Origin: Rossellomorea marisflavi
GTDB lineage: Bacteria > Bacillota > Bacilli > Bacillales > Bacillaceae_B
NCBI RefSeq assembly: GCF_022170785.1
Contig: NZ_CP081870.1
Coordinates: 2,840,001 to 2,904,000, forward strand
Reading direction: 5' to 3'
Length of the DNA: 64,000 nucleotides
Shown here piece after piece: positions 1 through 8,697 of this stretch (the first letter of the stretch is position 1; every line of letters starts with the position of its first letter). The position numbers and the translations under genes are program-made. The notes beneath the pieces are model-generated. The model saw only the letters and a list, made by a program, of their open reading frames with translations, did not search any database and was not told the DNA's origin.

Positions 1-264
1 TACGGTAAGAGGGAATTTCGAGATATCCGGAAGCTCGGAAGCTGCATCCGCCGGGTCGAGATCGATTTGACCTTTGATCGGCTTTTCTTTCGTCACGTCA
101 ATCTTACCGTATAGTTCATCCAGCTGTTTATCTGCACTTTCTGCCGTGATCTGCTTATCGGTTTTCCCGAGGTTGGAGGTGAGTTTGATCCCGAAGAAGA
201 CACCACCGAAGACCAACAGGACGATTAGACCGGAAACGAGCAGGAATTTTCCTTTTTTCATCAT
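1..264 (-). CDS. N-terminal part of a membrane-anchored protein (runs off the window)
   Basis: Only the first 88 codons are in the window. Reading leftwards from an ATG at 264 (a second ATG follows directly), the product begins with a short lysine-rich segment and one hydrophobic helix (about residues 6-24), then a polar extracellular-looking stretch rich in Asp, Lys and Glu. A ribosome site AAGGGG lies 7 bases upstream. It follows the 242-residue membrane protein with a 16-base gap, so the two are probably cotranscribed. The visible part suggests a signal-anchored or secreted protein. I cannot assign a family from the N-terminus alone. Confidence 0.6.
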   Translation of the reverse strand, partial: MMKKGKFLLVSGLIVLLVFGGVFFGIKLTSNLGKTDKQITAESADKQLDELYGKIDVTKEKPIKGQIDLDPADAASELPDISKFPLTV

Positions 265-280
265 GCGTTTCCCCTTTTCT

Positions 281-1009
281 TTATGTTTTATAGAGCTTTG
301 TCTGATTGATGAGGGAATGGATTTCCTTCATGCAGGCCATGTTGTCGATATCTTCGATGGTGACAGTATTGAGACGGGTGATTTCAAGCAGCAGCTTATC
401 GAGATCGAGAATGATTTCTTCATTGATCTCGATTGCCTGTTTGATGAAGAACAGATACTCCCTGTACAGGGATGTCTTCTCGGCTAGGAGGGTTTGACTG
501 AGGCGCGGATCCTTGGACCGGACGGATTTGTATTCCCGCTCATCGAAGGCACCCGCTTTGTTCAAGAGATTCCTTACGTTCTGGAAAAAGAGCTGTTCCA
601 CCTCAAGGACCGTGTGGCTGAATTTACGGTGACTCATTTCACCTTGCTGGAACCGGTCATTGATCGCCTGCTGAAGGGAGGCTTTTTTCTGTTCCAGGCG
701 GTCCACCTGCTCGATGGCATAGTGAAGATCTTCACGAAGCGACTTTTTCCCGAAGAATCTGGAGAGGGCTTCCTTGTAGTCTTCATCTGAGGCAAGAGAT
801 AGGATCTGGAGCGGTTCTTCTTCCTTGAAACGAAGCGCATACACTCCGTAAAGGACACCTATGGCGCTGGCCGTGAGGATCGATGCACCGAGCGCTGCTT
901 CAAGGGCACCCCCAGTCAGGGCCAAGCCGATAAAGCCGGGGGAAAATATCACGATGTTTGCCATCGTCACTCCAAGAATGAGGGCGCCGAGCTGAATCAT
1001 TTTCTTCAT
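281..1009 (-). CDS. Conserved membrane protein with coiled-coil C-terminal region, function unknown
   Basis: The 242-residue product starts at an ATG behind a strong ribosome site (AAGGAGGGGAG). Two hydrophobic helices fill residues 1-60 (one ending near 30, one at about 38-58). The remaining 180 residues are charged and helical, with heptad-like stretches that suggest a cytoplasmic coiled coil. It lies just upstream of the truncated membrane-anchored protein and probably forms an operon with it. I do not recognise the family with confidence. Proteins of this shape occur beside VWA-domain or tellurite-resistance-like genes in Bacillus, but nothing here proves that link. Confidence 0.65.
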   Translation of the reverse strand: MKKMIQLGALILGVTMANIVIFSPGFIGLALTGGALEAALGASILTASAIGVLYGVYALRFKEEEPLQILSLASDEDYKEALSRFFGKKSLREDLHYAIEQVDRLEQKKASLQQAINDRFQQGEMSHRKFSHTVLEVEQLFFQNVRNLLNKAGAFDEREYKSVRSKDPRLSQTLLAEKTSLYREYLFFIKQAIEINEEIILDLDKLLLEITRLNTVTIEDIDNMACMKEIHSLINQTKLYKT

Positions 1010-1182
1010 CTTTCTCCCCTCCTTCGGTTAACTTTTCGGAAAAATGAAAAAATAGTCCCTACTTACTATACTACTATTGGAAAATCCTTTCAATCACTTC
1101 ATGCAAAGTCCCTTTACGAGATGACAACAGATAGGACTTATCAGGAAGGATCTCCCTTATCAGTCTTACGTATGGTGGAGGC

Positions 1183-1620
1183 TTATGGTTTCAAAATCAT
1201 GAGCAGGATGATTGCGATATTGATGGCCTGTGTGAACCACACTTTCGGAAGGAACAGGGCCATGCGCTTCCGGTATTCCTCCATAAAATATGGGCCGCTT
1301 TCCTGATTGAGCATTTCCCACAATGATAGGGCGGCCTTCCTTGACAGGACAGCAGACGAAAAGCGCATGATGAAGAAGAGGATCAGGGAAGCGATGATCC
1401 AAGGCTCGAACGGATAGCCGAGGATCACCATGCCGATACCGCTACCCAACAGGATGAAATCACTGCATTTCGCTAGTGTCCCCATTCCCCCAAGGAGCCC
1501 GAGGACCGTCCTTGCTCCTTCTTCTGAACGAGGGAATTGTAGCAGAAAGGGGAATAAGAACGTCTGTCCGAAACCGATGAGAGCTGTGGATACATGGATG
1601 ATCACAACGATTGAATACAT
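1183..1620 (-). CDS. Integral membrane protein, DUF2269-like
   Basis: A 145-residue hydrophobic protein with about four membrane segments. The start is set at the ATG at 1620 because GGGGG lies just upstream and the product then begins directly with a membrane helix (MYSIVVIIHVSTAL). A longer reading frame to 1686 has no better ribosome site and adds a polar tail. The short N-terminal His-containing helix and four-helix layout resemble small predicted integral membrane proteins of the DUF2269 type. That family call is tentative, and no function can be stated. Confidence 0.6.
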   Translation of the reverse strand: MYSIVVIIHVSTALIGFGQTFLFPFLLQFPRSEEGARTVLGLLGGMGTLAKCSDFILLGSGIGMVILGYPFEPWIIASLILFFIMRFSSAVLSRKAALSLWEMLNQESGPYFMEEYRKRMALFLPKVWFTQAINIAIILLMILKP

Positions 1621-1687
1621 ACCTGCCCCCTTCCCACTTATGAATATAGACCTACTATATGCGGAGCTCTCTGTCCTTTTCACCACT

Positions 1688-1722
1688 TAAAAAAGGCGGC
1701 CCTTTCCAAAGGTGGCCGCTTA
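1688..1722 (-). terminator. Rho-independent terminator upstream of the DUF2269-like gene
   Basis: On the minus strand a GC-rich stem of AGCGGCCACCTTT against AAAGGGCCGCC is followed by a run of six T. It lies downstream of the small ORF at 1791-1868 and would insulate the gene at 1183-1620 from it. Confidence 0.6.
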
Positions 1723-1790
1723 CCATGTTTCATCTTTCATTTGTGGACTCTGCCACTTTTCCTCCATAAAAAAAGAGGGCATCCGCCCCC

Positions 1791-1868
1791 TTACTCTGCA
1801 CCGACTTCTGCCGTGATGATCAACCCGATCGCCACGGTCACCACCAGACCCATAATCATGGAAAACAT
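1791..1868 (-). CDS. 25-residue hydrophobic peptide
   Basis: A very short ORF, too small for usual gene callers. It starts at ATG 1868 with AAGGAG nine bases upstream and ends with TAA at 1791. The peptide is MFSMIMGLVVTVAIGLIITA followed by a short acidic tail (EVGAE), that is, one membrane helix. A hairpin with a T-run (about 1770-1790) follows the stop at once. An ORF with a good ribosome site and its own terminator is likely to be a real small membrane protein. No function is recognised. Confidence 0.55.
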   Translation of the reverse strand: MFSMIMGLVVTVAIGLIITAEVGAE

Positions 1869-2043
1869 GACGCAAAACTCCTTCCATTGCTACGTCCTTA
1901 CGGTCAGTATATCACCACAAGTGCCTCATGAATCCTTCCATTCATGAACACCCTGTTGCGATTCTTTGACAGATATGTGTCCTCTCCTCCAGTCATAATC
2001 AATAACTCCTGACAATATAGTGAGAGAGAAGAGAGGTGACGGT

Positions 2044-2802
2044 ATGTTCAAGAAGCGACGACCGAAACGATCTCCCCTACCTGCACGGCATGTCTTCATC
2101 ATATCGTTCATCGTGTTCGTGCTGATGACGGTACAGAGTCTGTACATGATCAATAGGGGCATCGAGCCCGCACTCATGGAAATCGCTGAAACAACGACCC
2201 GGCAGTTCGCCGCCCAGGCCATCAACGATTCCATTTCCAAAAACATCTCTGAAGAGGTGGATATCAATCAGTTGATCGTCAAACATGAAACCGGCGGAGA
2301 GCCCAGCTATAGCTTCGACCCGGGTATATACAACAAGCTGATCGCAGAATCGACCGAAAGGGTCCAGCAGTACCTTGATTATGTGGAGAAAGGCGACCTG
2401 GAAAAGCTCGAAGCCTTTACCTCTGAGACGGAAATCGATTTTGAGAAAAGCAAAGATGCAAAAGGCATTGTGTATTATGTGCCCCTCGGCCTTGCAGCGA
2501 ATAATACCCTCCTTGCCAATATGGGCCCGCAGATCCCCATCCAGTTCATGATCATCGGGGACGTGCAATCGAATGTAGAAACACAAACAAATGTGGTCGG
2601 GATCAATAACACCTATCTCGAAGTGTATATCAACATTTCGGTTGAAATGAATGTAATCATTCCGAGGCGGACCAAAACGATCAAGGTGGCCAACAAAGTC
2701 AAAATCGGCGATCTGTTCATACCAGGAAAAGTCCCGGACTTTTATAGCGGGAACGGCAGCGGCAGCTCCCCTGCCATCCAGCTTCCGAAAAAAAGCGAAT
2801 AG
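2044..2802 (+). CDS. yunB: Sporulation protein YunB
   Basis: The 252-residue product matches the YunB family, made in the mother cell under SigE control and needed for normal sporulation in B. subtilis. It begins with a basic segment, then one membrane helix (about residues 18-40, HVFIISFIVFVLMTVQSLYM), and a long domain resembling SpoIIR/YunB-type proteins. The start chosen is ATG 2044, preceded by GAGGTGACGG; the eight upstream codons carry the ribosome site itself. A strong terminator follows the stop at once, so it is monocistronic. It is convergent with the minus-strand small ORF cluster. Confidence 0.85.
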   Translation: MFKKRRPKRSPLPARHVFIISFIVFVLMTVQSLYMINRGIEPALMEIAETTTRQFAAQAINDSISKNISEEVDINQLIVKHETGGEPSYSFDPGIYNKLIAESTERVQQYLDYVEKGDLEKLEAFTSETEIDFEKSKDAKGIVYYVPLGLAANNTLLANMGPQIPIQFMIIGDVQSNVETQTNVVGINNTYLEVYINISVEMNVIIPRRTKTIKVANKVKIGDLFIPGKVPDFYSGNGSGSSPAIQLPKKSE

Positions 2803-2836
2803 AAAAAGCGGGTCCGGTAGCGGACCCGCTTTCTTC
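2803..2836. terminator. Bidirectional terminator between yunB and the small-ORF cluster
   Basis: A perfect 10-base-pair stem, AGCGGGTCCG against CGGACCCGCT, with a 4-base loop. It has a T-rich tract on one side and an A-run on the other, so it can stop yunB on the plus strand and the small ORFs on the minus strand. Confidence 0.85.
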
Positions 2837-2837
2837 A

Positions 2838-2909
2838 TTATTCCGGCATCCGCTTCTTCTTGAAGAACCTGCCGATCATCACTGTCCAAATCGAGATGGT
2901 CAAAAACAT
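2838..2909 (-). CDS. Possible 23-residue basic peptide
   Basis: The ORF starts at ATG 2909 and ends with TAA at 2838, two bases before the shared terminator. The peptide has a hydrophobic first half (MFLTISIWTVMIG) and a basic end (RFFKKKRMPE). GGTGACAGG precedes the ATG, but the spacing is short. It is the last of three closely spaced small ORFs on the minus strand. The position is suggestive, but translation is uncertain. Confidence 0.3.
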   Translation of the reverse strand: MFLTISIWTVMIGRFFKKKRMPE

Positions 2910-2933
2910 CCTGTCACCAACCCTTCACGTTCG

Positions 2934-2993
2934 TTAGGCTGTGTCCTTCTCCACCCAGAGCGCATTCAGCCTTTTCACTTGTATAAAAATCAT
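2934..2993 (-). CDS. Possible 19-residue peptide (21 from the upstream ATG)
   Basis: AGGGAGGAG lies about seven bases before ATG 2993. Another ATG at 2997-2999 sits too close to that ribosome site. The peptide is MIFIQVKRLNALWVEKDTA. It lies 36 bases downstream of the yrzI-type gene and upstream of the 23-residue ORF, with no terminator between them. The excellent ribosome site is the main support. Confidence 0.4.
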   Translation of the reverse strand: MIFIQVKRLNALWVEKDTA

Positions 2994-3029
2994 GTTCATT
3001 CTCCTCCCTATGGTTTGATCGTACAGGTA

Positions 3030-3173
3030 TTACAGCGTATGTGATGTGAAGTGCTGCTGTCTTGTCTTGGTCTCTTCGAAATGCTTCGAGACCGATTCAT
3101 TATGTGTAGCTTCTTCGAATGACGTACGCTTCTTTTTCAACGTAAGCGTCACGAATAGTAAGTTAAGAGTCAT
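3030..3173 (-). CDS. yrzI: YrzI-family small protein (possible sporulation role)
   Basis: A 47-residue product beginning MTLNLLFVTLTLKKK, followed by a charged region. This fits the Bacillus small YrzI family, whose members have a hydrophobic N-terminus, a basic turn and an acidic-basic tail. Some species carry several in tandem, and a sporulation role has been proposed. The start is ATG 3173 because AAAGGGGGGA lies just upstream; a reading frame to 3281 only adds shadow codons. It heads a small minus-strand cluster of three short ORFs that ends at the terminator at 2803-2836. Confidence 0.7.
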   Translation of the reverse strand: MTLNLLFVTLTLKKKRTSFEEATHNESVSKHFEETKTRQQHFTSHTL

Positions 3174-3243
3174 GGCGATCCCCCCTTTCCAGTATTGTTT
3201 TTTTGCATGAAAAAACCGCAGGGACTCCCTTCCCGGCGGCGCA

Positions 3244-3280
3244 CAAAAAAGCCGCAGGAAGATGCATTCTCCCCGCGGCA
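3244..3280 (-). terminator. Rho-independent terminator after the 25-residue ORF
   Basis: On the minus strand GCCGCGGGGA pairs with TTCCTGCGGC (two G-T pairs), followed by TTTTTT. It sits about 15 bases downstream of the stop of the ORF at 3297-3374 and upstream of the yrzI-type gene. Confidence 0.75.
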
Positions 3281-3296
3281 TTCATTCACATATTGG

Positions 3297-3374
3297 TCAG
3301 AACGAAAGATATCCCACTGTCGGTCGAATGGTAATATGAAGTTGTACGGCGTTGATTCCTTTGATCATCATCAT
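3297..3374 (-). CDS. Probable 25-residue small protein
   Basis: A GGAGG ribosome site lies nine bases before the first of three consecutive ATG codons (3374, 3371, 3368). The peptide reads MMMIKGINAVQLHITIRPTV followed by GYLSF, with TGA at 3297. A clear terminator follows within 20 bases. An ORF with a consensus ribosome site and a private terminator is probably a real gene. It resembles no family I know. Confidence 0.5.
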   Translation of the reverse strand: MMMIKGINAVQLHITIRPTVGYLSF

Positions 3375-3510
3375 GTTACTCGACCTCCGTTTCCGTGTGA
3401 TATTTTTCTTACATTGGTTAGTATATCCAATTATAATGGAAAAGTAAACCACTTTTTAGAAAATATTTTTTCATACGATCAGCTTAATCCTTTATACCGG
3501 TCATGTTCTC

Positions 3511-3605
3511 CGTCCAAGACTTCGCTTTCCGCGGGTAGCGCGTGAGCCTCCACAATAGGCCTACGGGGTCACTCTTCCCTCAGGAGTCTCCGTCTTGCAC
3601 TCCAA
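3511..3605 (-). repeat. Interspersed Bacillaceae repeat (uninterrupted copy)
   Basis: On the minus strand this reads as GACTCCTGAGGGAA, then GACCCCGTAGGC, then GTGGAGGCTCACGCGC and CCCGCGGAAAGCGA. Its blocks correspond in order to the two halves that flank the IS element at 28453-30278 (GACCCCGCAGGC, GAGGAG/GCTTGACC, CCCCGCAGGAAAGC). It belongs to a GC-rich intergenic repeat I know from many Bacillus-group genomes. It contains no convincing gene. The flanking bases 3375-3510 hold only AT-rich sequence with likely promoter character. Confidence 0.65.
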
Positions 3606-3644
3606 TCAACCGCTTGAAGCAATGAATTTTCATCTTAACAAATT

Positions 3645-3693
3645 AAAAAACCCGAATTCATTTGCCTGATCCTTGGCGAATGAATTCGGGTTT
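3645..3693. terminator. Long hairpin terminator after yrhC
   Basis: AAACCCGAATTCATT pairs perfectly with AATGAATTCGGGTTT around a 16-base loop. On the minus strand it is followed by a T-run and ends the cysteine operon. Confidence 0.8.
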
Positions 3694-3717
3694 GCTATAA
3701 AAGCTTTTATCTCAGCC

Positions 3718-3945
3718 TTATTCGTCTTCCATTATTCGTTTTTGATACTTGATTGCTTTTTTGAAAAAAGTAAAGGAAGCAATCAGTAAGACCATGGTCA
3801 TGCCCATGAGGCTGTACAATTTCACCGCGGTATCTGAAATGCCGGGGATCAATACGCCCAGATATAAGAATACGCTCAAATAGAGAAGGGTGAATCCAAA
3901 CCGTCTATAGTCGGATCGCTTCTGTTCAAAGATGTTCTTATCCAT
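3718..3945 (-). CDS. yrhC: YrhC-like membrane protein, last gene of the mcc operon
   Basis: A 75-residue protein with two membrane helices (about residues 19-37 and 43-62) separated by a short loop, and charged ends. It matches YrhC in size, layout and position downstream of mccB. The start is ATG 3945, with TAGGTG seven bases upstream; a GTG three codons earlier is possible but has a poorer site. The function is unknown. Position suggests it is expressed with the reverse-transsulfuration genes. Confidence 0.7.
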   Translation of the reverse strand: MDKNIFEQKRSDYRRFGFTLLYLSVFLYLGVLIPGISDTAVKLYSLMGMTMVLLIASFTFFKKAIKYQKRIMEDE

Positions 3946-4039
3946 CGTCGACACCTACTTTCGGACTAGTTGACTCACAATCTATGGTAACATATCCGGA
4001 GGTGTCGCCCCTCATGTAATTGATGCCATTCCTGCCAGC

Positions 4040-6102
<2,063 letters not shown>

Positions 6103-6147
6103 AGGTTGCTCCCCCTTACAGAGCTGTCACCGGGACAGCTTCTCTCT

Positions 6148-6840
6148 TTATACGGACTCTACAATATTCATGACCATATTGGCTGAATGCAGGGCCGCTT
6201 TTTCCAGGTATTGATCGAATGACAAATCGGATTCCTTCCCGGCAATATCAGATAGGGAACGGATGATGACGAACGGGGTGCCGAATTGATGGGCAACCTG
6301 TGCGATTGCCGCCGCTTCCATCTCTACTGCCTGCAGAGAATCGAACTTGTCACGGATTGCTTCTACCCGTGCAGGATCGCTCATGAATGAATCCCCTGTT
6401 GCGATCAAGCCGGAAACGACTTGTACGTCCCCCATCTTCTTCACCGACTGCACGGCGATTTCTTTCAACTTTTCATCCGCCGTGAAGGCAGCCGGTAGCT
6501 GTGGCACCTGACCGTACTCATAGCCGAATGCTGTCACGTCCACATCATGATGGCGGACCTCTGTGGAAATGACCACGTCCCCGACGTTCAGTGCAGGATC
6601 GAATCCGCCTGCTGATCCAGTATTGATGATGCTGTCTGGCTTGAAGTGCTGTAGTAGGACCGCTGTTGACATCGCGGCATTTACCTTTCCGATTCCGGAA
6701 CGTAGAAGAACGACTTCCTTCCCTTTCATTGTTCCACTTGTATATTCACACCCTGCGATGGTTTCGACCACAGGATTCGAAATGTTTTCCCTTAATAAAG
6801 TGACTTCTTCTTCCATTGCTCCAATGATGGCGATTTTCAT
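6148..6840 (-). CDS. mtnN: 5'-methylthioadenosine / S-adenosylhomocysteine nucleosidase
   Basis: A 230-residue nucleosidase that hydrolyses S-adenosylhomocysteine to S-ribosylhomocysteine and adenine, and methylthioadenosine likewise. It shows the family start [13 protein letters not shown], the STGSAGG-type loop ([10 protein letters not shown]), the METE-like motif [10 protein letters not shown] and the catalytic Asp in [10 protein letters not shown]. The start is ATG 6840; 18 upstream codons overlap yrrT and lack family similarity. It lies between yrrT and mccA and supplies the route from SAH to homocysteine. Confidence 0.93.
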   Translation of the reverse strand: MKIAIIGAMEEEVTLLRENISNPVVETIAGCEYTSGTMKGKEVVLLRSGIGKVNAAMSTAVLLQHFKPDSIINTGSAGGFDPALNVGDVVISTEVRHHDVDVTAFGYEYGQVPQLPAAFTADEKLKEIAVQSVKKMGDVQVVSGLIATGDSFMSDPARVEAIRDKFDSLQAVEMEAAAIAQVAHQFGTPFVIIRSLSDIAGKESDLSFDQYLEKAALHSANMVMNIVESV

Positions 6841-6856
6841 AGTGTACGACCTCTTT

Positions 6857-7495
6857 CTACTGTTTAGTCGCCTCCATGATCCATACAAATGCATTCACCT
6901 GATCGAATGTGACTGTGAATCCTCTCGGTTCAAGGAGGGCTCTGAACACATCCAACGTGGTGTAGTATTCGCGTTTCAGGTCATCTGCTAGATTATGATA
7001 TCCTTTTTCGATGGCTGCGGATATGGCGGCTTGATAGTGCCGGTCACTCTCGAACATGGTGTCGGCCCATACTATTTTACCACCACGGGGCAGGTACTTG
7101 CCATAAATCTCAAAGGCTTTTCCTTTTTCCTCATCGGTGAGGTGGTGAAATGCGTAGGAACTGACGAACGAGTCCACCGTCCCAACAAGATCGAAATCAA
7201 GGAAGTCTCCATCCCTGAAGGTGACCTGGTCCCCGAGTTTCTGCATGCCGATCTCCCTCATCTCAGGGGATGGCTCGAACGGCAGAACCTCCAGCTTGTT
7301 CTCCAAGAGCTTCTTCGTCAAATTGCCCGTTCCTGGACCGAATTCGACGACCCTTCCTTTTGCACGGGCAGCCACTGCATCTAAAATGGCATCATAGTGT
7401 TCAAACACCGCCTGGTATTCGACATCATGACCCGTTACGGTATCATCGTATGAATCCGCCCAATCCTGGAATAAATCCAAAAACTCTCTACCCAT
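6857..7495 (-). CDS. yrrT: SAM-dependent methyltransferase YrrT
   Basis: A 212-residue class I methyltransferase, first gene of the methionine-to-cysteine operon. Motif I is [12 protein letters not shown], and a second acidic motif (DGDFLDF) and FHHLTDEEK follow. The substrate is unknown even in B. subtilis, where yrrT is cotranscribed with mtnN-mccA-mccB. The start is ATG 7495, with CAGGAGTGG upstream. The longer frame to 7594 runs back through the promoter region and is not used. Confidence 0.85.
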   Translation of the reverse strand: MGREFLDLFQDWADSYDDTVTGHDVEYQAVFEHYDAILDAVAARAKGRVVEFGPGTGNLTKKLLENKLEVLPFEPSPEMREIGMQKLGDQVTFRDGDFLDFDLVGTVDSFVSSYAFHHLTDEEKGKAFEIYGKYLPRGGKIVWADTMFESDRHYQAAISAAIEKGYHNLADDLKREYYTTLDVFRALLEPRGFTVTFDQVNAFVWIMEATKQ

Positions 7496-7522
7496 CGATC
7501 CCACTCCTGTTGGAAAGTTTAT

Positions 7523-7544
7523 AATTCCTATCCATATACTATGA
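7523..7544 (-). promoter_or_regulatory. Putative CymR operator upstream of yrrT
   Basis: On the minus strand this 22-base stretch reads TCATAGTATATGG then ATAGGAATT. The published CymR box, as I recall it, is TAAWNCNANWNNNATNGGAATT. All nine bases of the conserved 3' block match, and two of the conserved 5' positions differ. CymR represses the yrrT operon in B. subtilis when cysteine is plentiful, and a cymR gene is present at 25490-25909. The site ends 28 bases before the yrrT ATG. Confidence 0.55.
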
Positions 7545-7664
7545 TTTAATTTTAAAACTGTTATTAAATTATCATATCCACCCCCATTATTCAACTGTTA
7601 TCCATTGCCAAGGGGGCAAACAAGCCCTAAAATAAGGAGGCGAACCGATAAGAGGGGGAGAAAC

Positions 7665-7871
7665 ATGAGTATTTCATTTGAATTGATCAAGGATAAGGTC
7701 GAGTTCTTCGAGGCCGCAGATCTTTCCACACTAGAAAAGAAAATTACCGAGCAGATTGAATTGAATCAGTCGATCATGCTCAGGGTCCACCATGTACAGC
7801 ATCATGTGACGGTAGATGAAAACAGTCGCCGCCTCTATACGGCCGTTGTCCATTTCAAGCTGAATCAGTGA
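7665..7871 (+). CDS. yrzA: YrzA-type small protein (DUF2536)
   Basis: A 68-residue soluble protein beginning MSISFELIKDKVEFFEA, typical of the DUF2536/YrzA family. The start is ATG 7665, preceded by AGAGGGGGAG. It is divergent from yrrT and convergent with yrrS, as in B. subtilis. The function is unknown. A bidirectional terminator follows ten bases after the stop. Confidence 0.75.
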   Translation: MSISFELIKDKVEFFEAADLSTLEKKITEQIELNQSIMLRVHHVQHHVTVDENSRRLYTAVVHFKLNQ

Positions 7872-7880
7872 ATGCAGAAC

Positions 7881-7925
7881 AAAAAAATCCGCCGGGGTCC
7901 ACATGACCCTGGCGGATTTCTCTTT
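7881..7925. terminator. Bidirectional terminator between yrzA and yrrS
   Basis: AAATCCGCC-GGGGTC pairs with GACCCT-GGCGGATTT around a short loop, with A- and T-runs on both sides. It serves the convergent genes yrzA and yrrS. Confidence 0.8.
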
Positions 7926-8616
7926 AGTTTTTATCGTTTTCGATCAGTTCCTGAACCTTAGTCGGCTGCCAGCCCTCTCCATCGATCCACTGAAGATAGA
8001 CCCTGTATGCCTGGGAGTCATTCTTTGCGGATACTGTACCGATGGATTTCTGCGGACTACCGTTTCCTTCGATATACCATACCGTCATATTGTTTTCTGG
8101 TATTCCGGTAGCGTAGGATAGAGCTTTCACCTTTTCGTTCCAGTCAGGTGTTCCCAGATCATAGGAAGATACGTGCTCTCCAGATTGTGAAGTGCCCACC
8201 GGCTTCCAGTCTGGATGCACAACGGTTTTATCCACATTCGGTTCGTCGCCATCCTGAACTTTCAGCTTGCTGTCGTCTTCCGACTTCAGATCTTTTTCTT
8301 TATCATCGTCGGATTTTTTTTCATCTTCGTCTTTTTTGTCCTTGTCCTCTTTGTCGTCAGCAGCTTTTTTATCATTTGAATCCTCATTATCTTTTTTGGC
8401 AGTATCGCTTTTATTTTCTTCAGCAGAGGCTTTCTTGTTCCCTCCATTACCCGTAGAGGAAGAAGCCGTATCGGAGCTTTTGTCGTTCCCGCCTCCAATA
8501 AGGATCGAGCCGCCCACTACGAGGATCAATAGGACGACGACTGCAATCATGATATTCAGGATTTTATTGGTGTTCTTTTTTGATCGTTTATCTAATCGAG
8601 ATTGGTACTTCGCCAT
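7924..8616 (-). CDS. yrrS: YrrS-like membrane protein (DUF1510)
   Basis: A 230-residue protein with a basic cytoplasmic N-terminus (SRLDKRSKKNTNK), one membrane helix (about residues 20-42), a long low-complexity Lys/Asp/Glu/Ser linker (about 45-125), and a C-terminal YrrS domain. That domain contains VHPDWKPVGTSQ and VWYIEGNGSPQKSIGTVSAK. The family is paired with pbpI, directly upstream here, and is thought to act with it at the cell surface. GGGAGGGAAAG precedes the ATG. The function is not established. Confidence 0.82.
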   Translation of the reverse strand: MAKYQSRLDKRSKKNTNKILNIMIAVVVLLILVVGGSILIGGGNDKSSDTASSSTGNGGNKKASAEENKSDTAKKDNEDSNDKKAADDKEDKDKKDEDEKKSDDDKEKDLKSEDDSKLKVQDGDEPNVDKTVVHPDWKPVGTSQSGEHVSSYDLGTPDWNEKVKALSYATGIPENNMTVWYIEGNGSPQKSIGTVSAKNDSQAYRVYLQWIDGEGWQPTKVQELIENDKN

Positions 8617-8697
8617 GTCTTTCCCTCCCTATTATCCTCAATAGTTTAACAGACAGGGGAAAAAGAAGAAAGCGAAACATTATCCATTTCCTTCGAC

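Noticed and set aside
1138-1164. Two copies of CTTATCAG close together near the DUF2269-like gene
   Set aside because: A short direct repeat that could occur by chance; no regulator or structure supports it.
1725-1772. 15-codon minus-strand ORF between two hairpins
   Set aside because: Its ATG follows directly on a terminator T-run and it has no ribosome site.
2077-2889. 270-codon minus-strand frame opposite yunB
   Set aside because: It is antisense to yunB, runs through the strong bidirectional terminator, and resembles no family.
8267-8644. Serine-rich plus-strand frame opposite yrrS
   Set aside because: A mirror of the Lys/Asp/Glu low-complexity linker of YrrS, not a gene.
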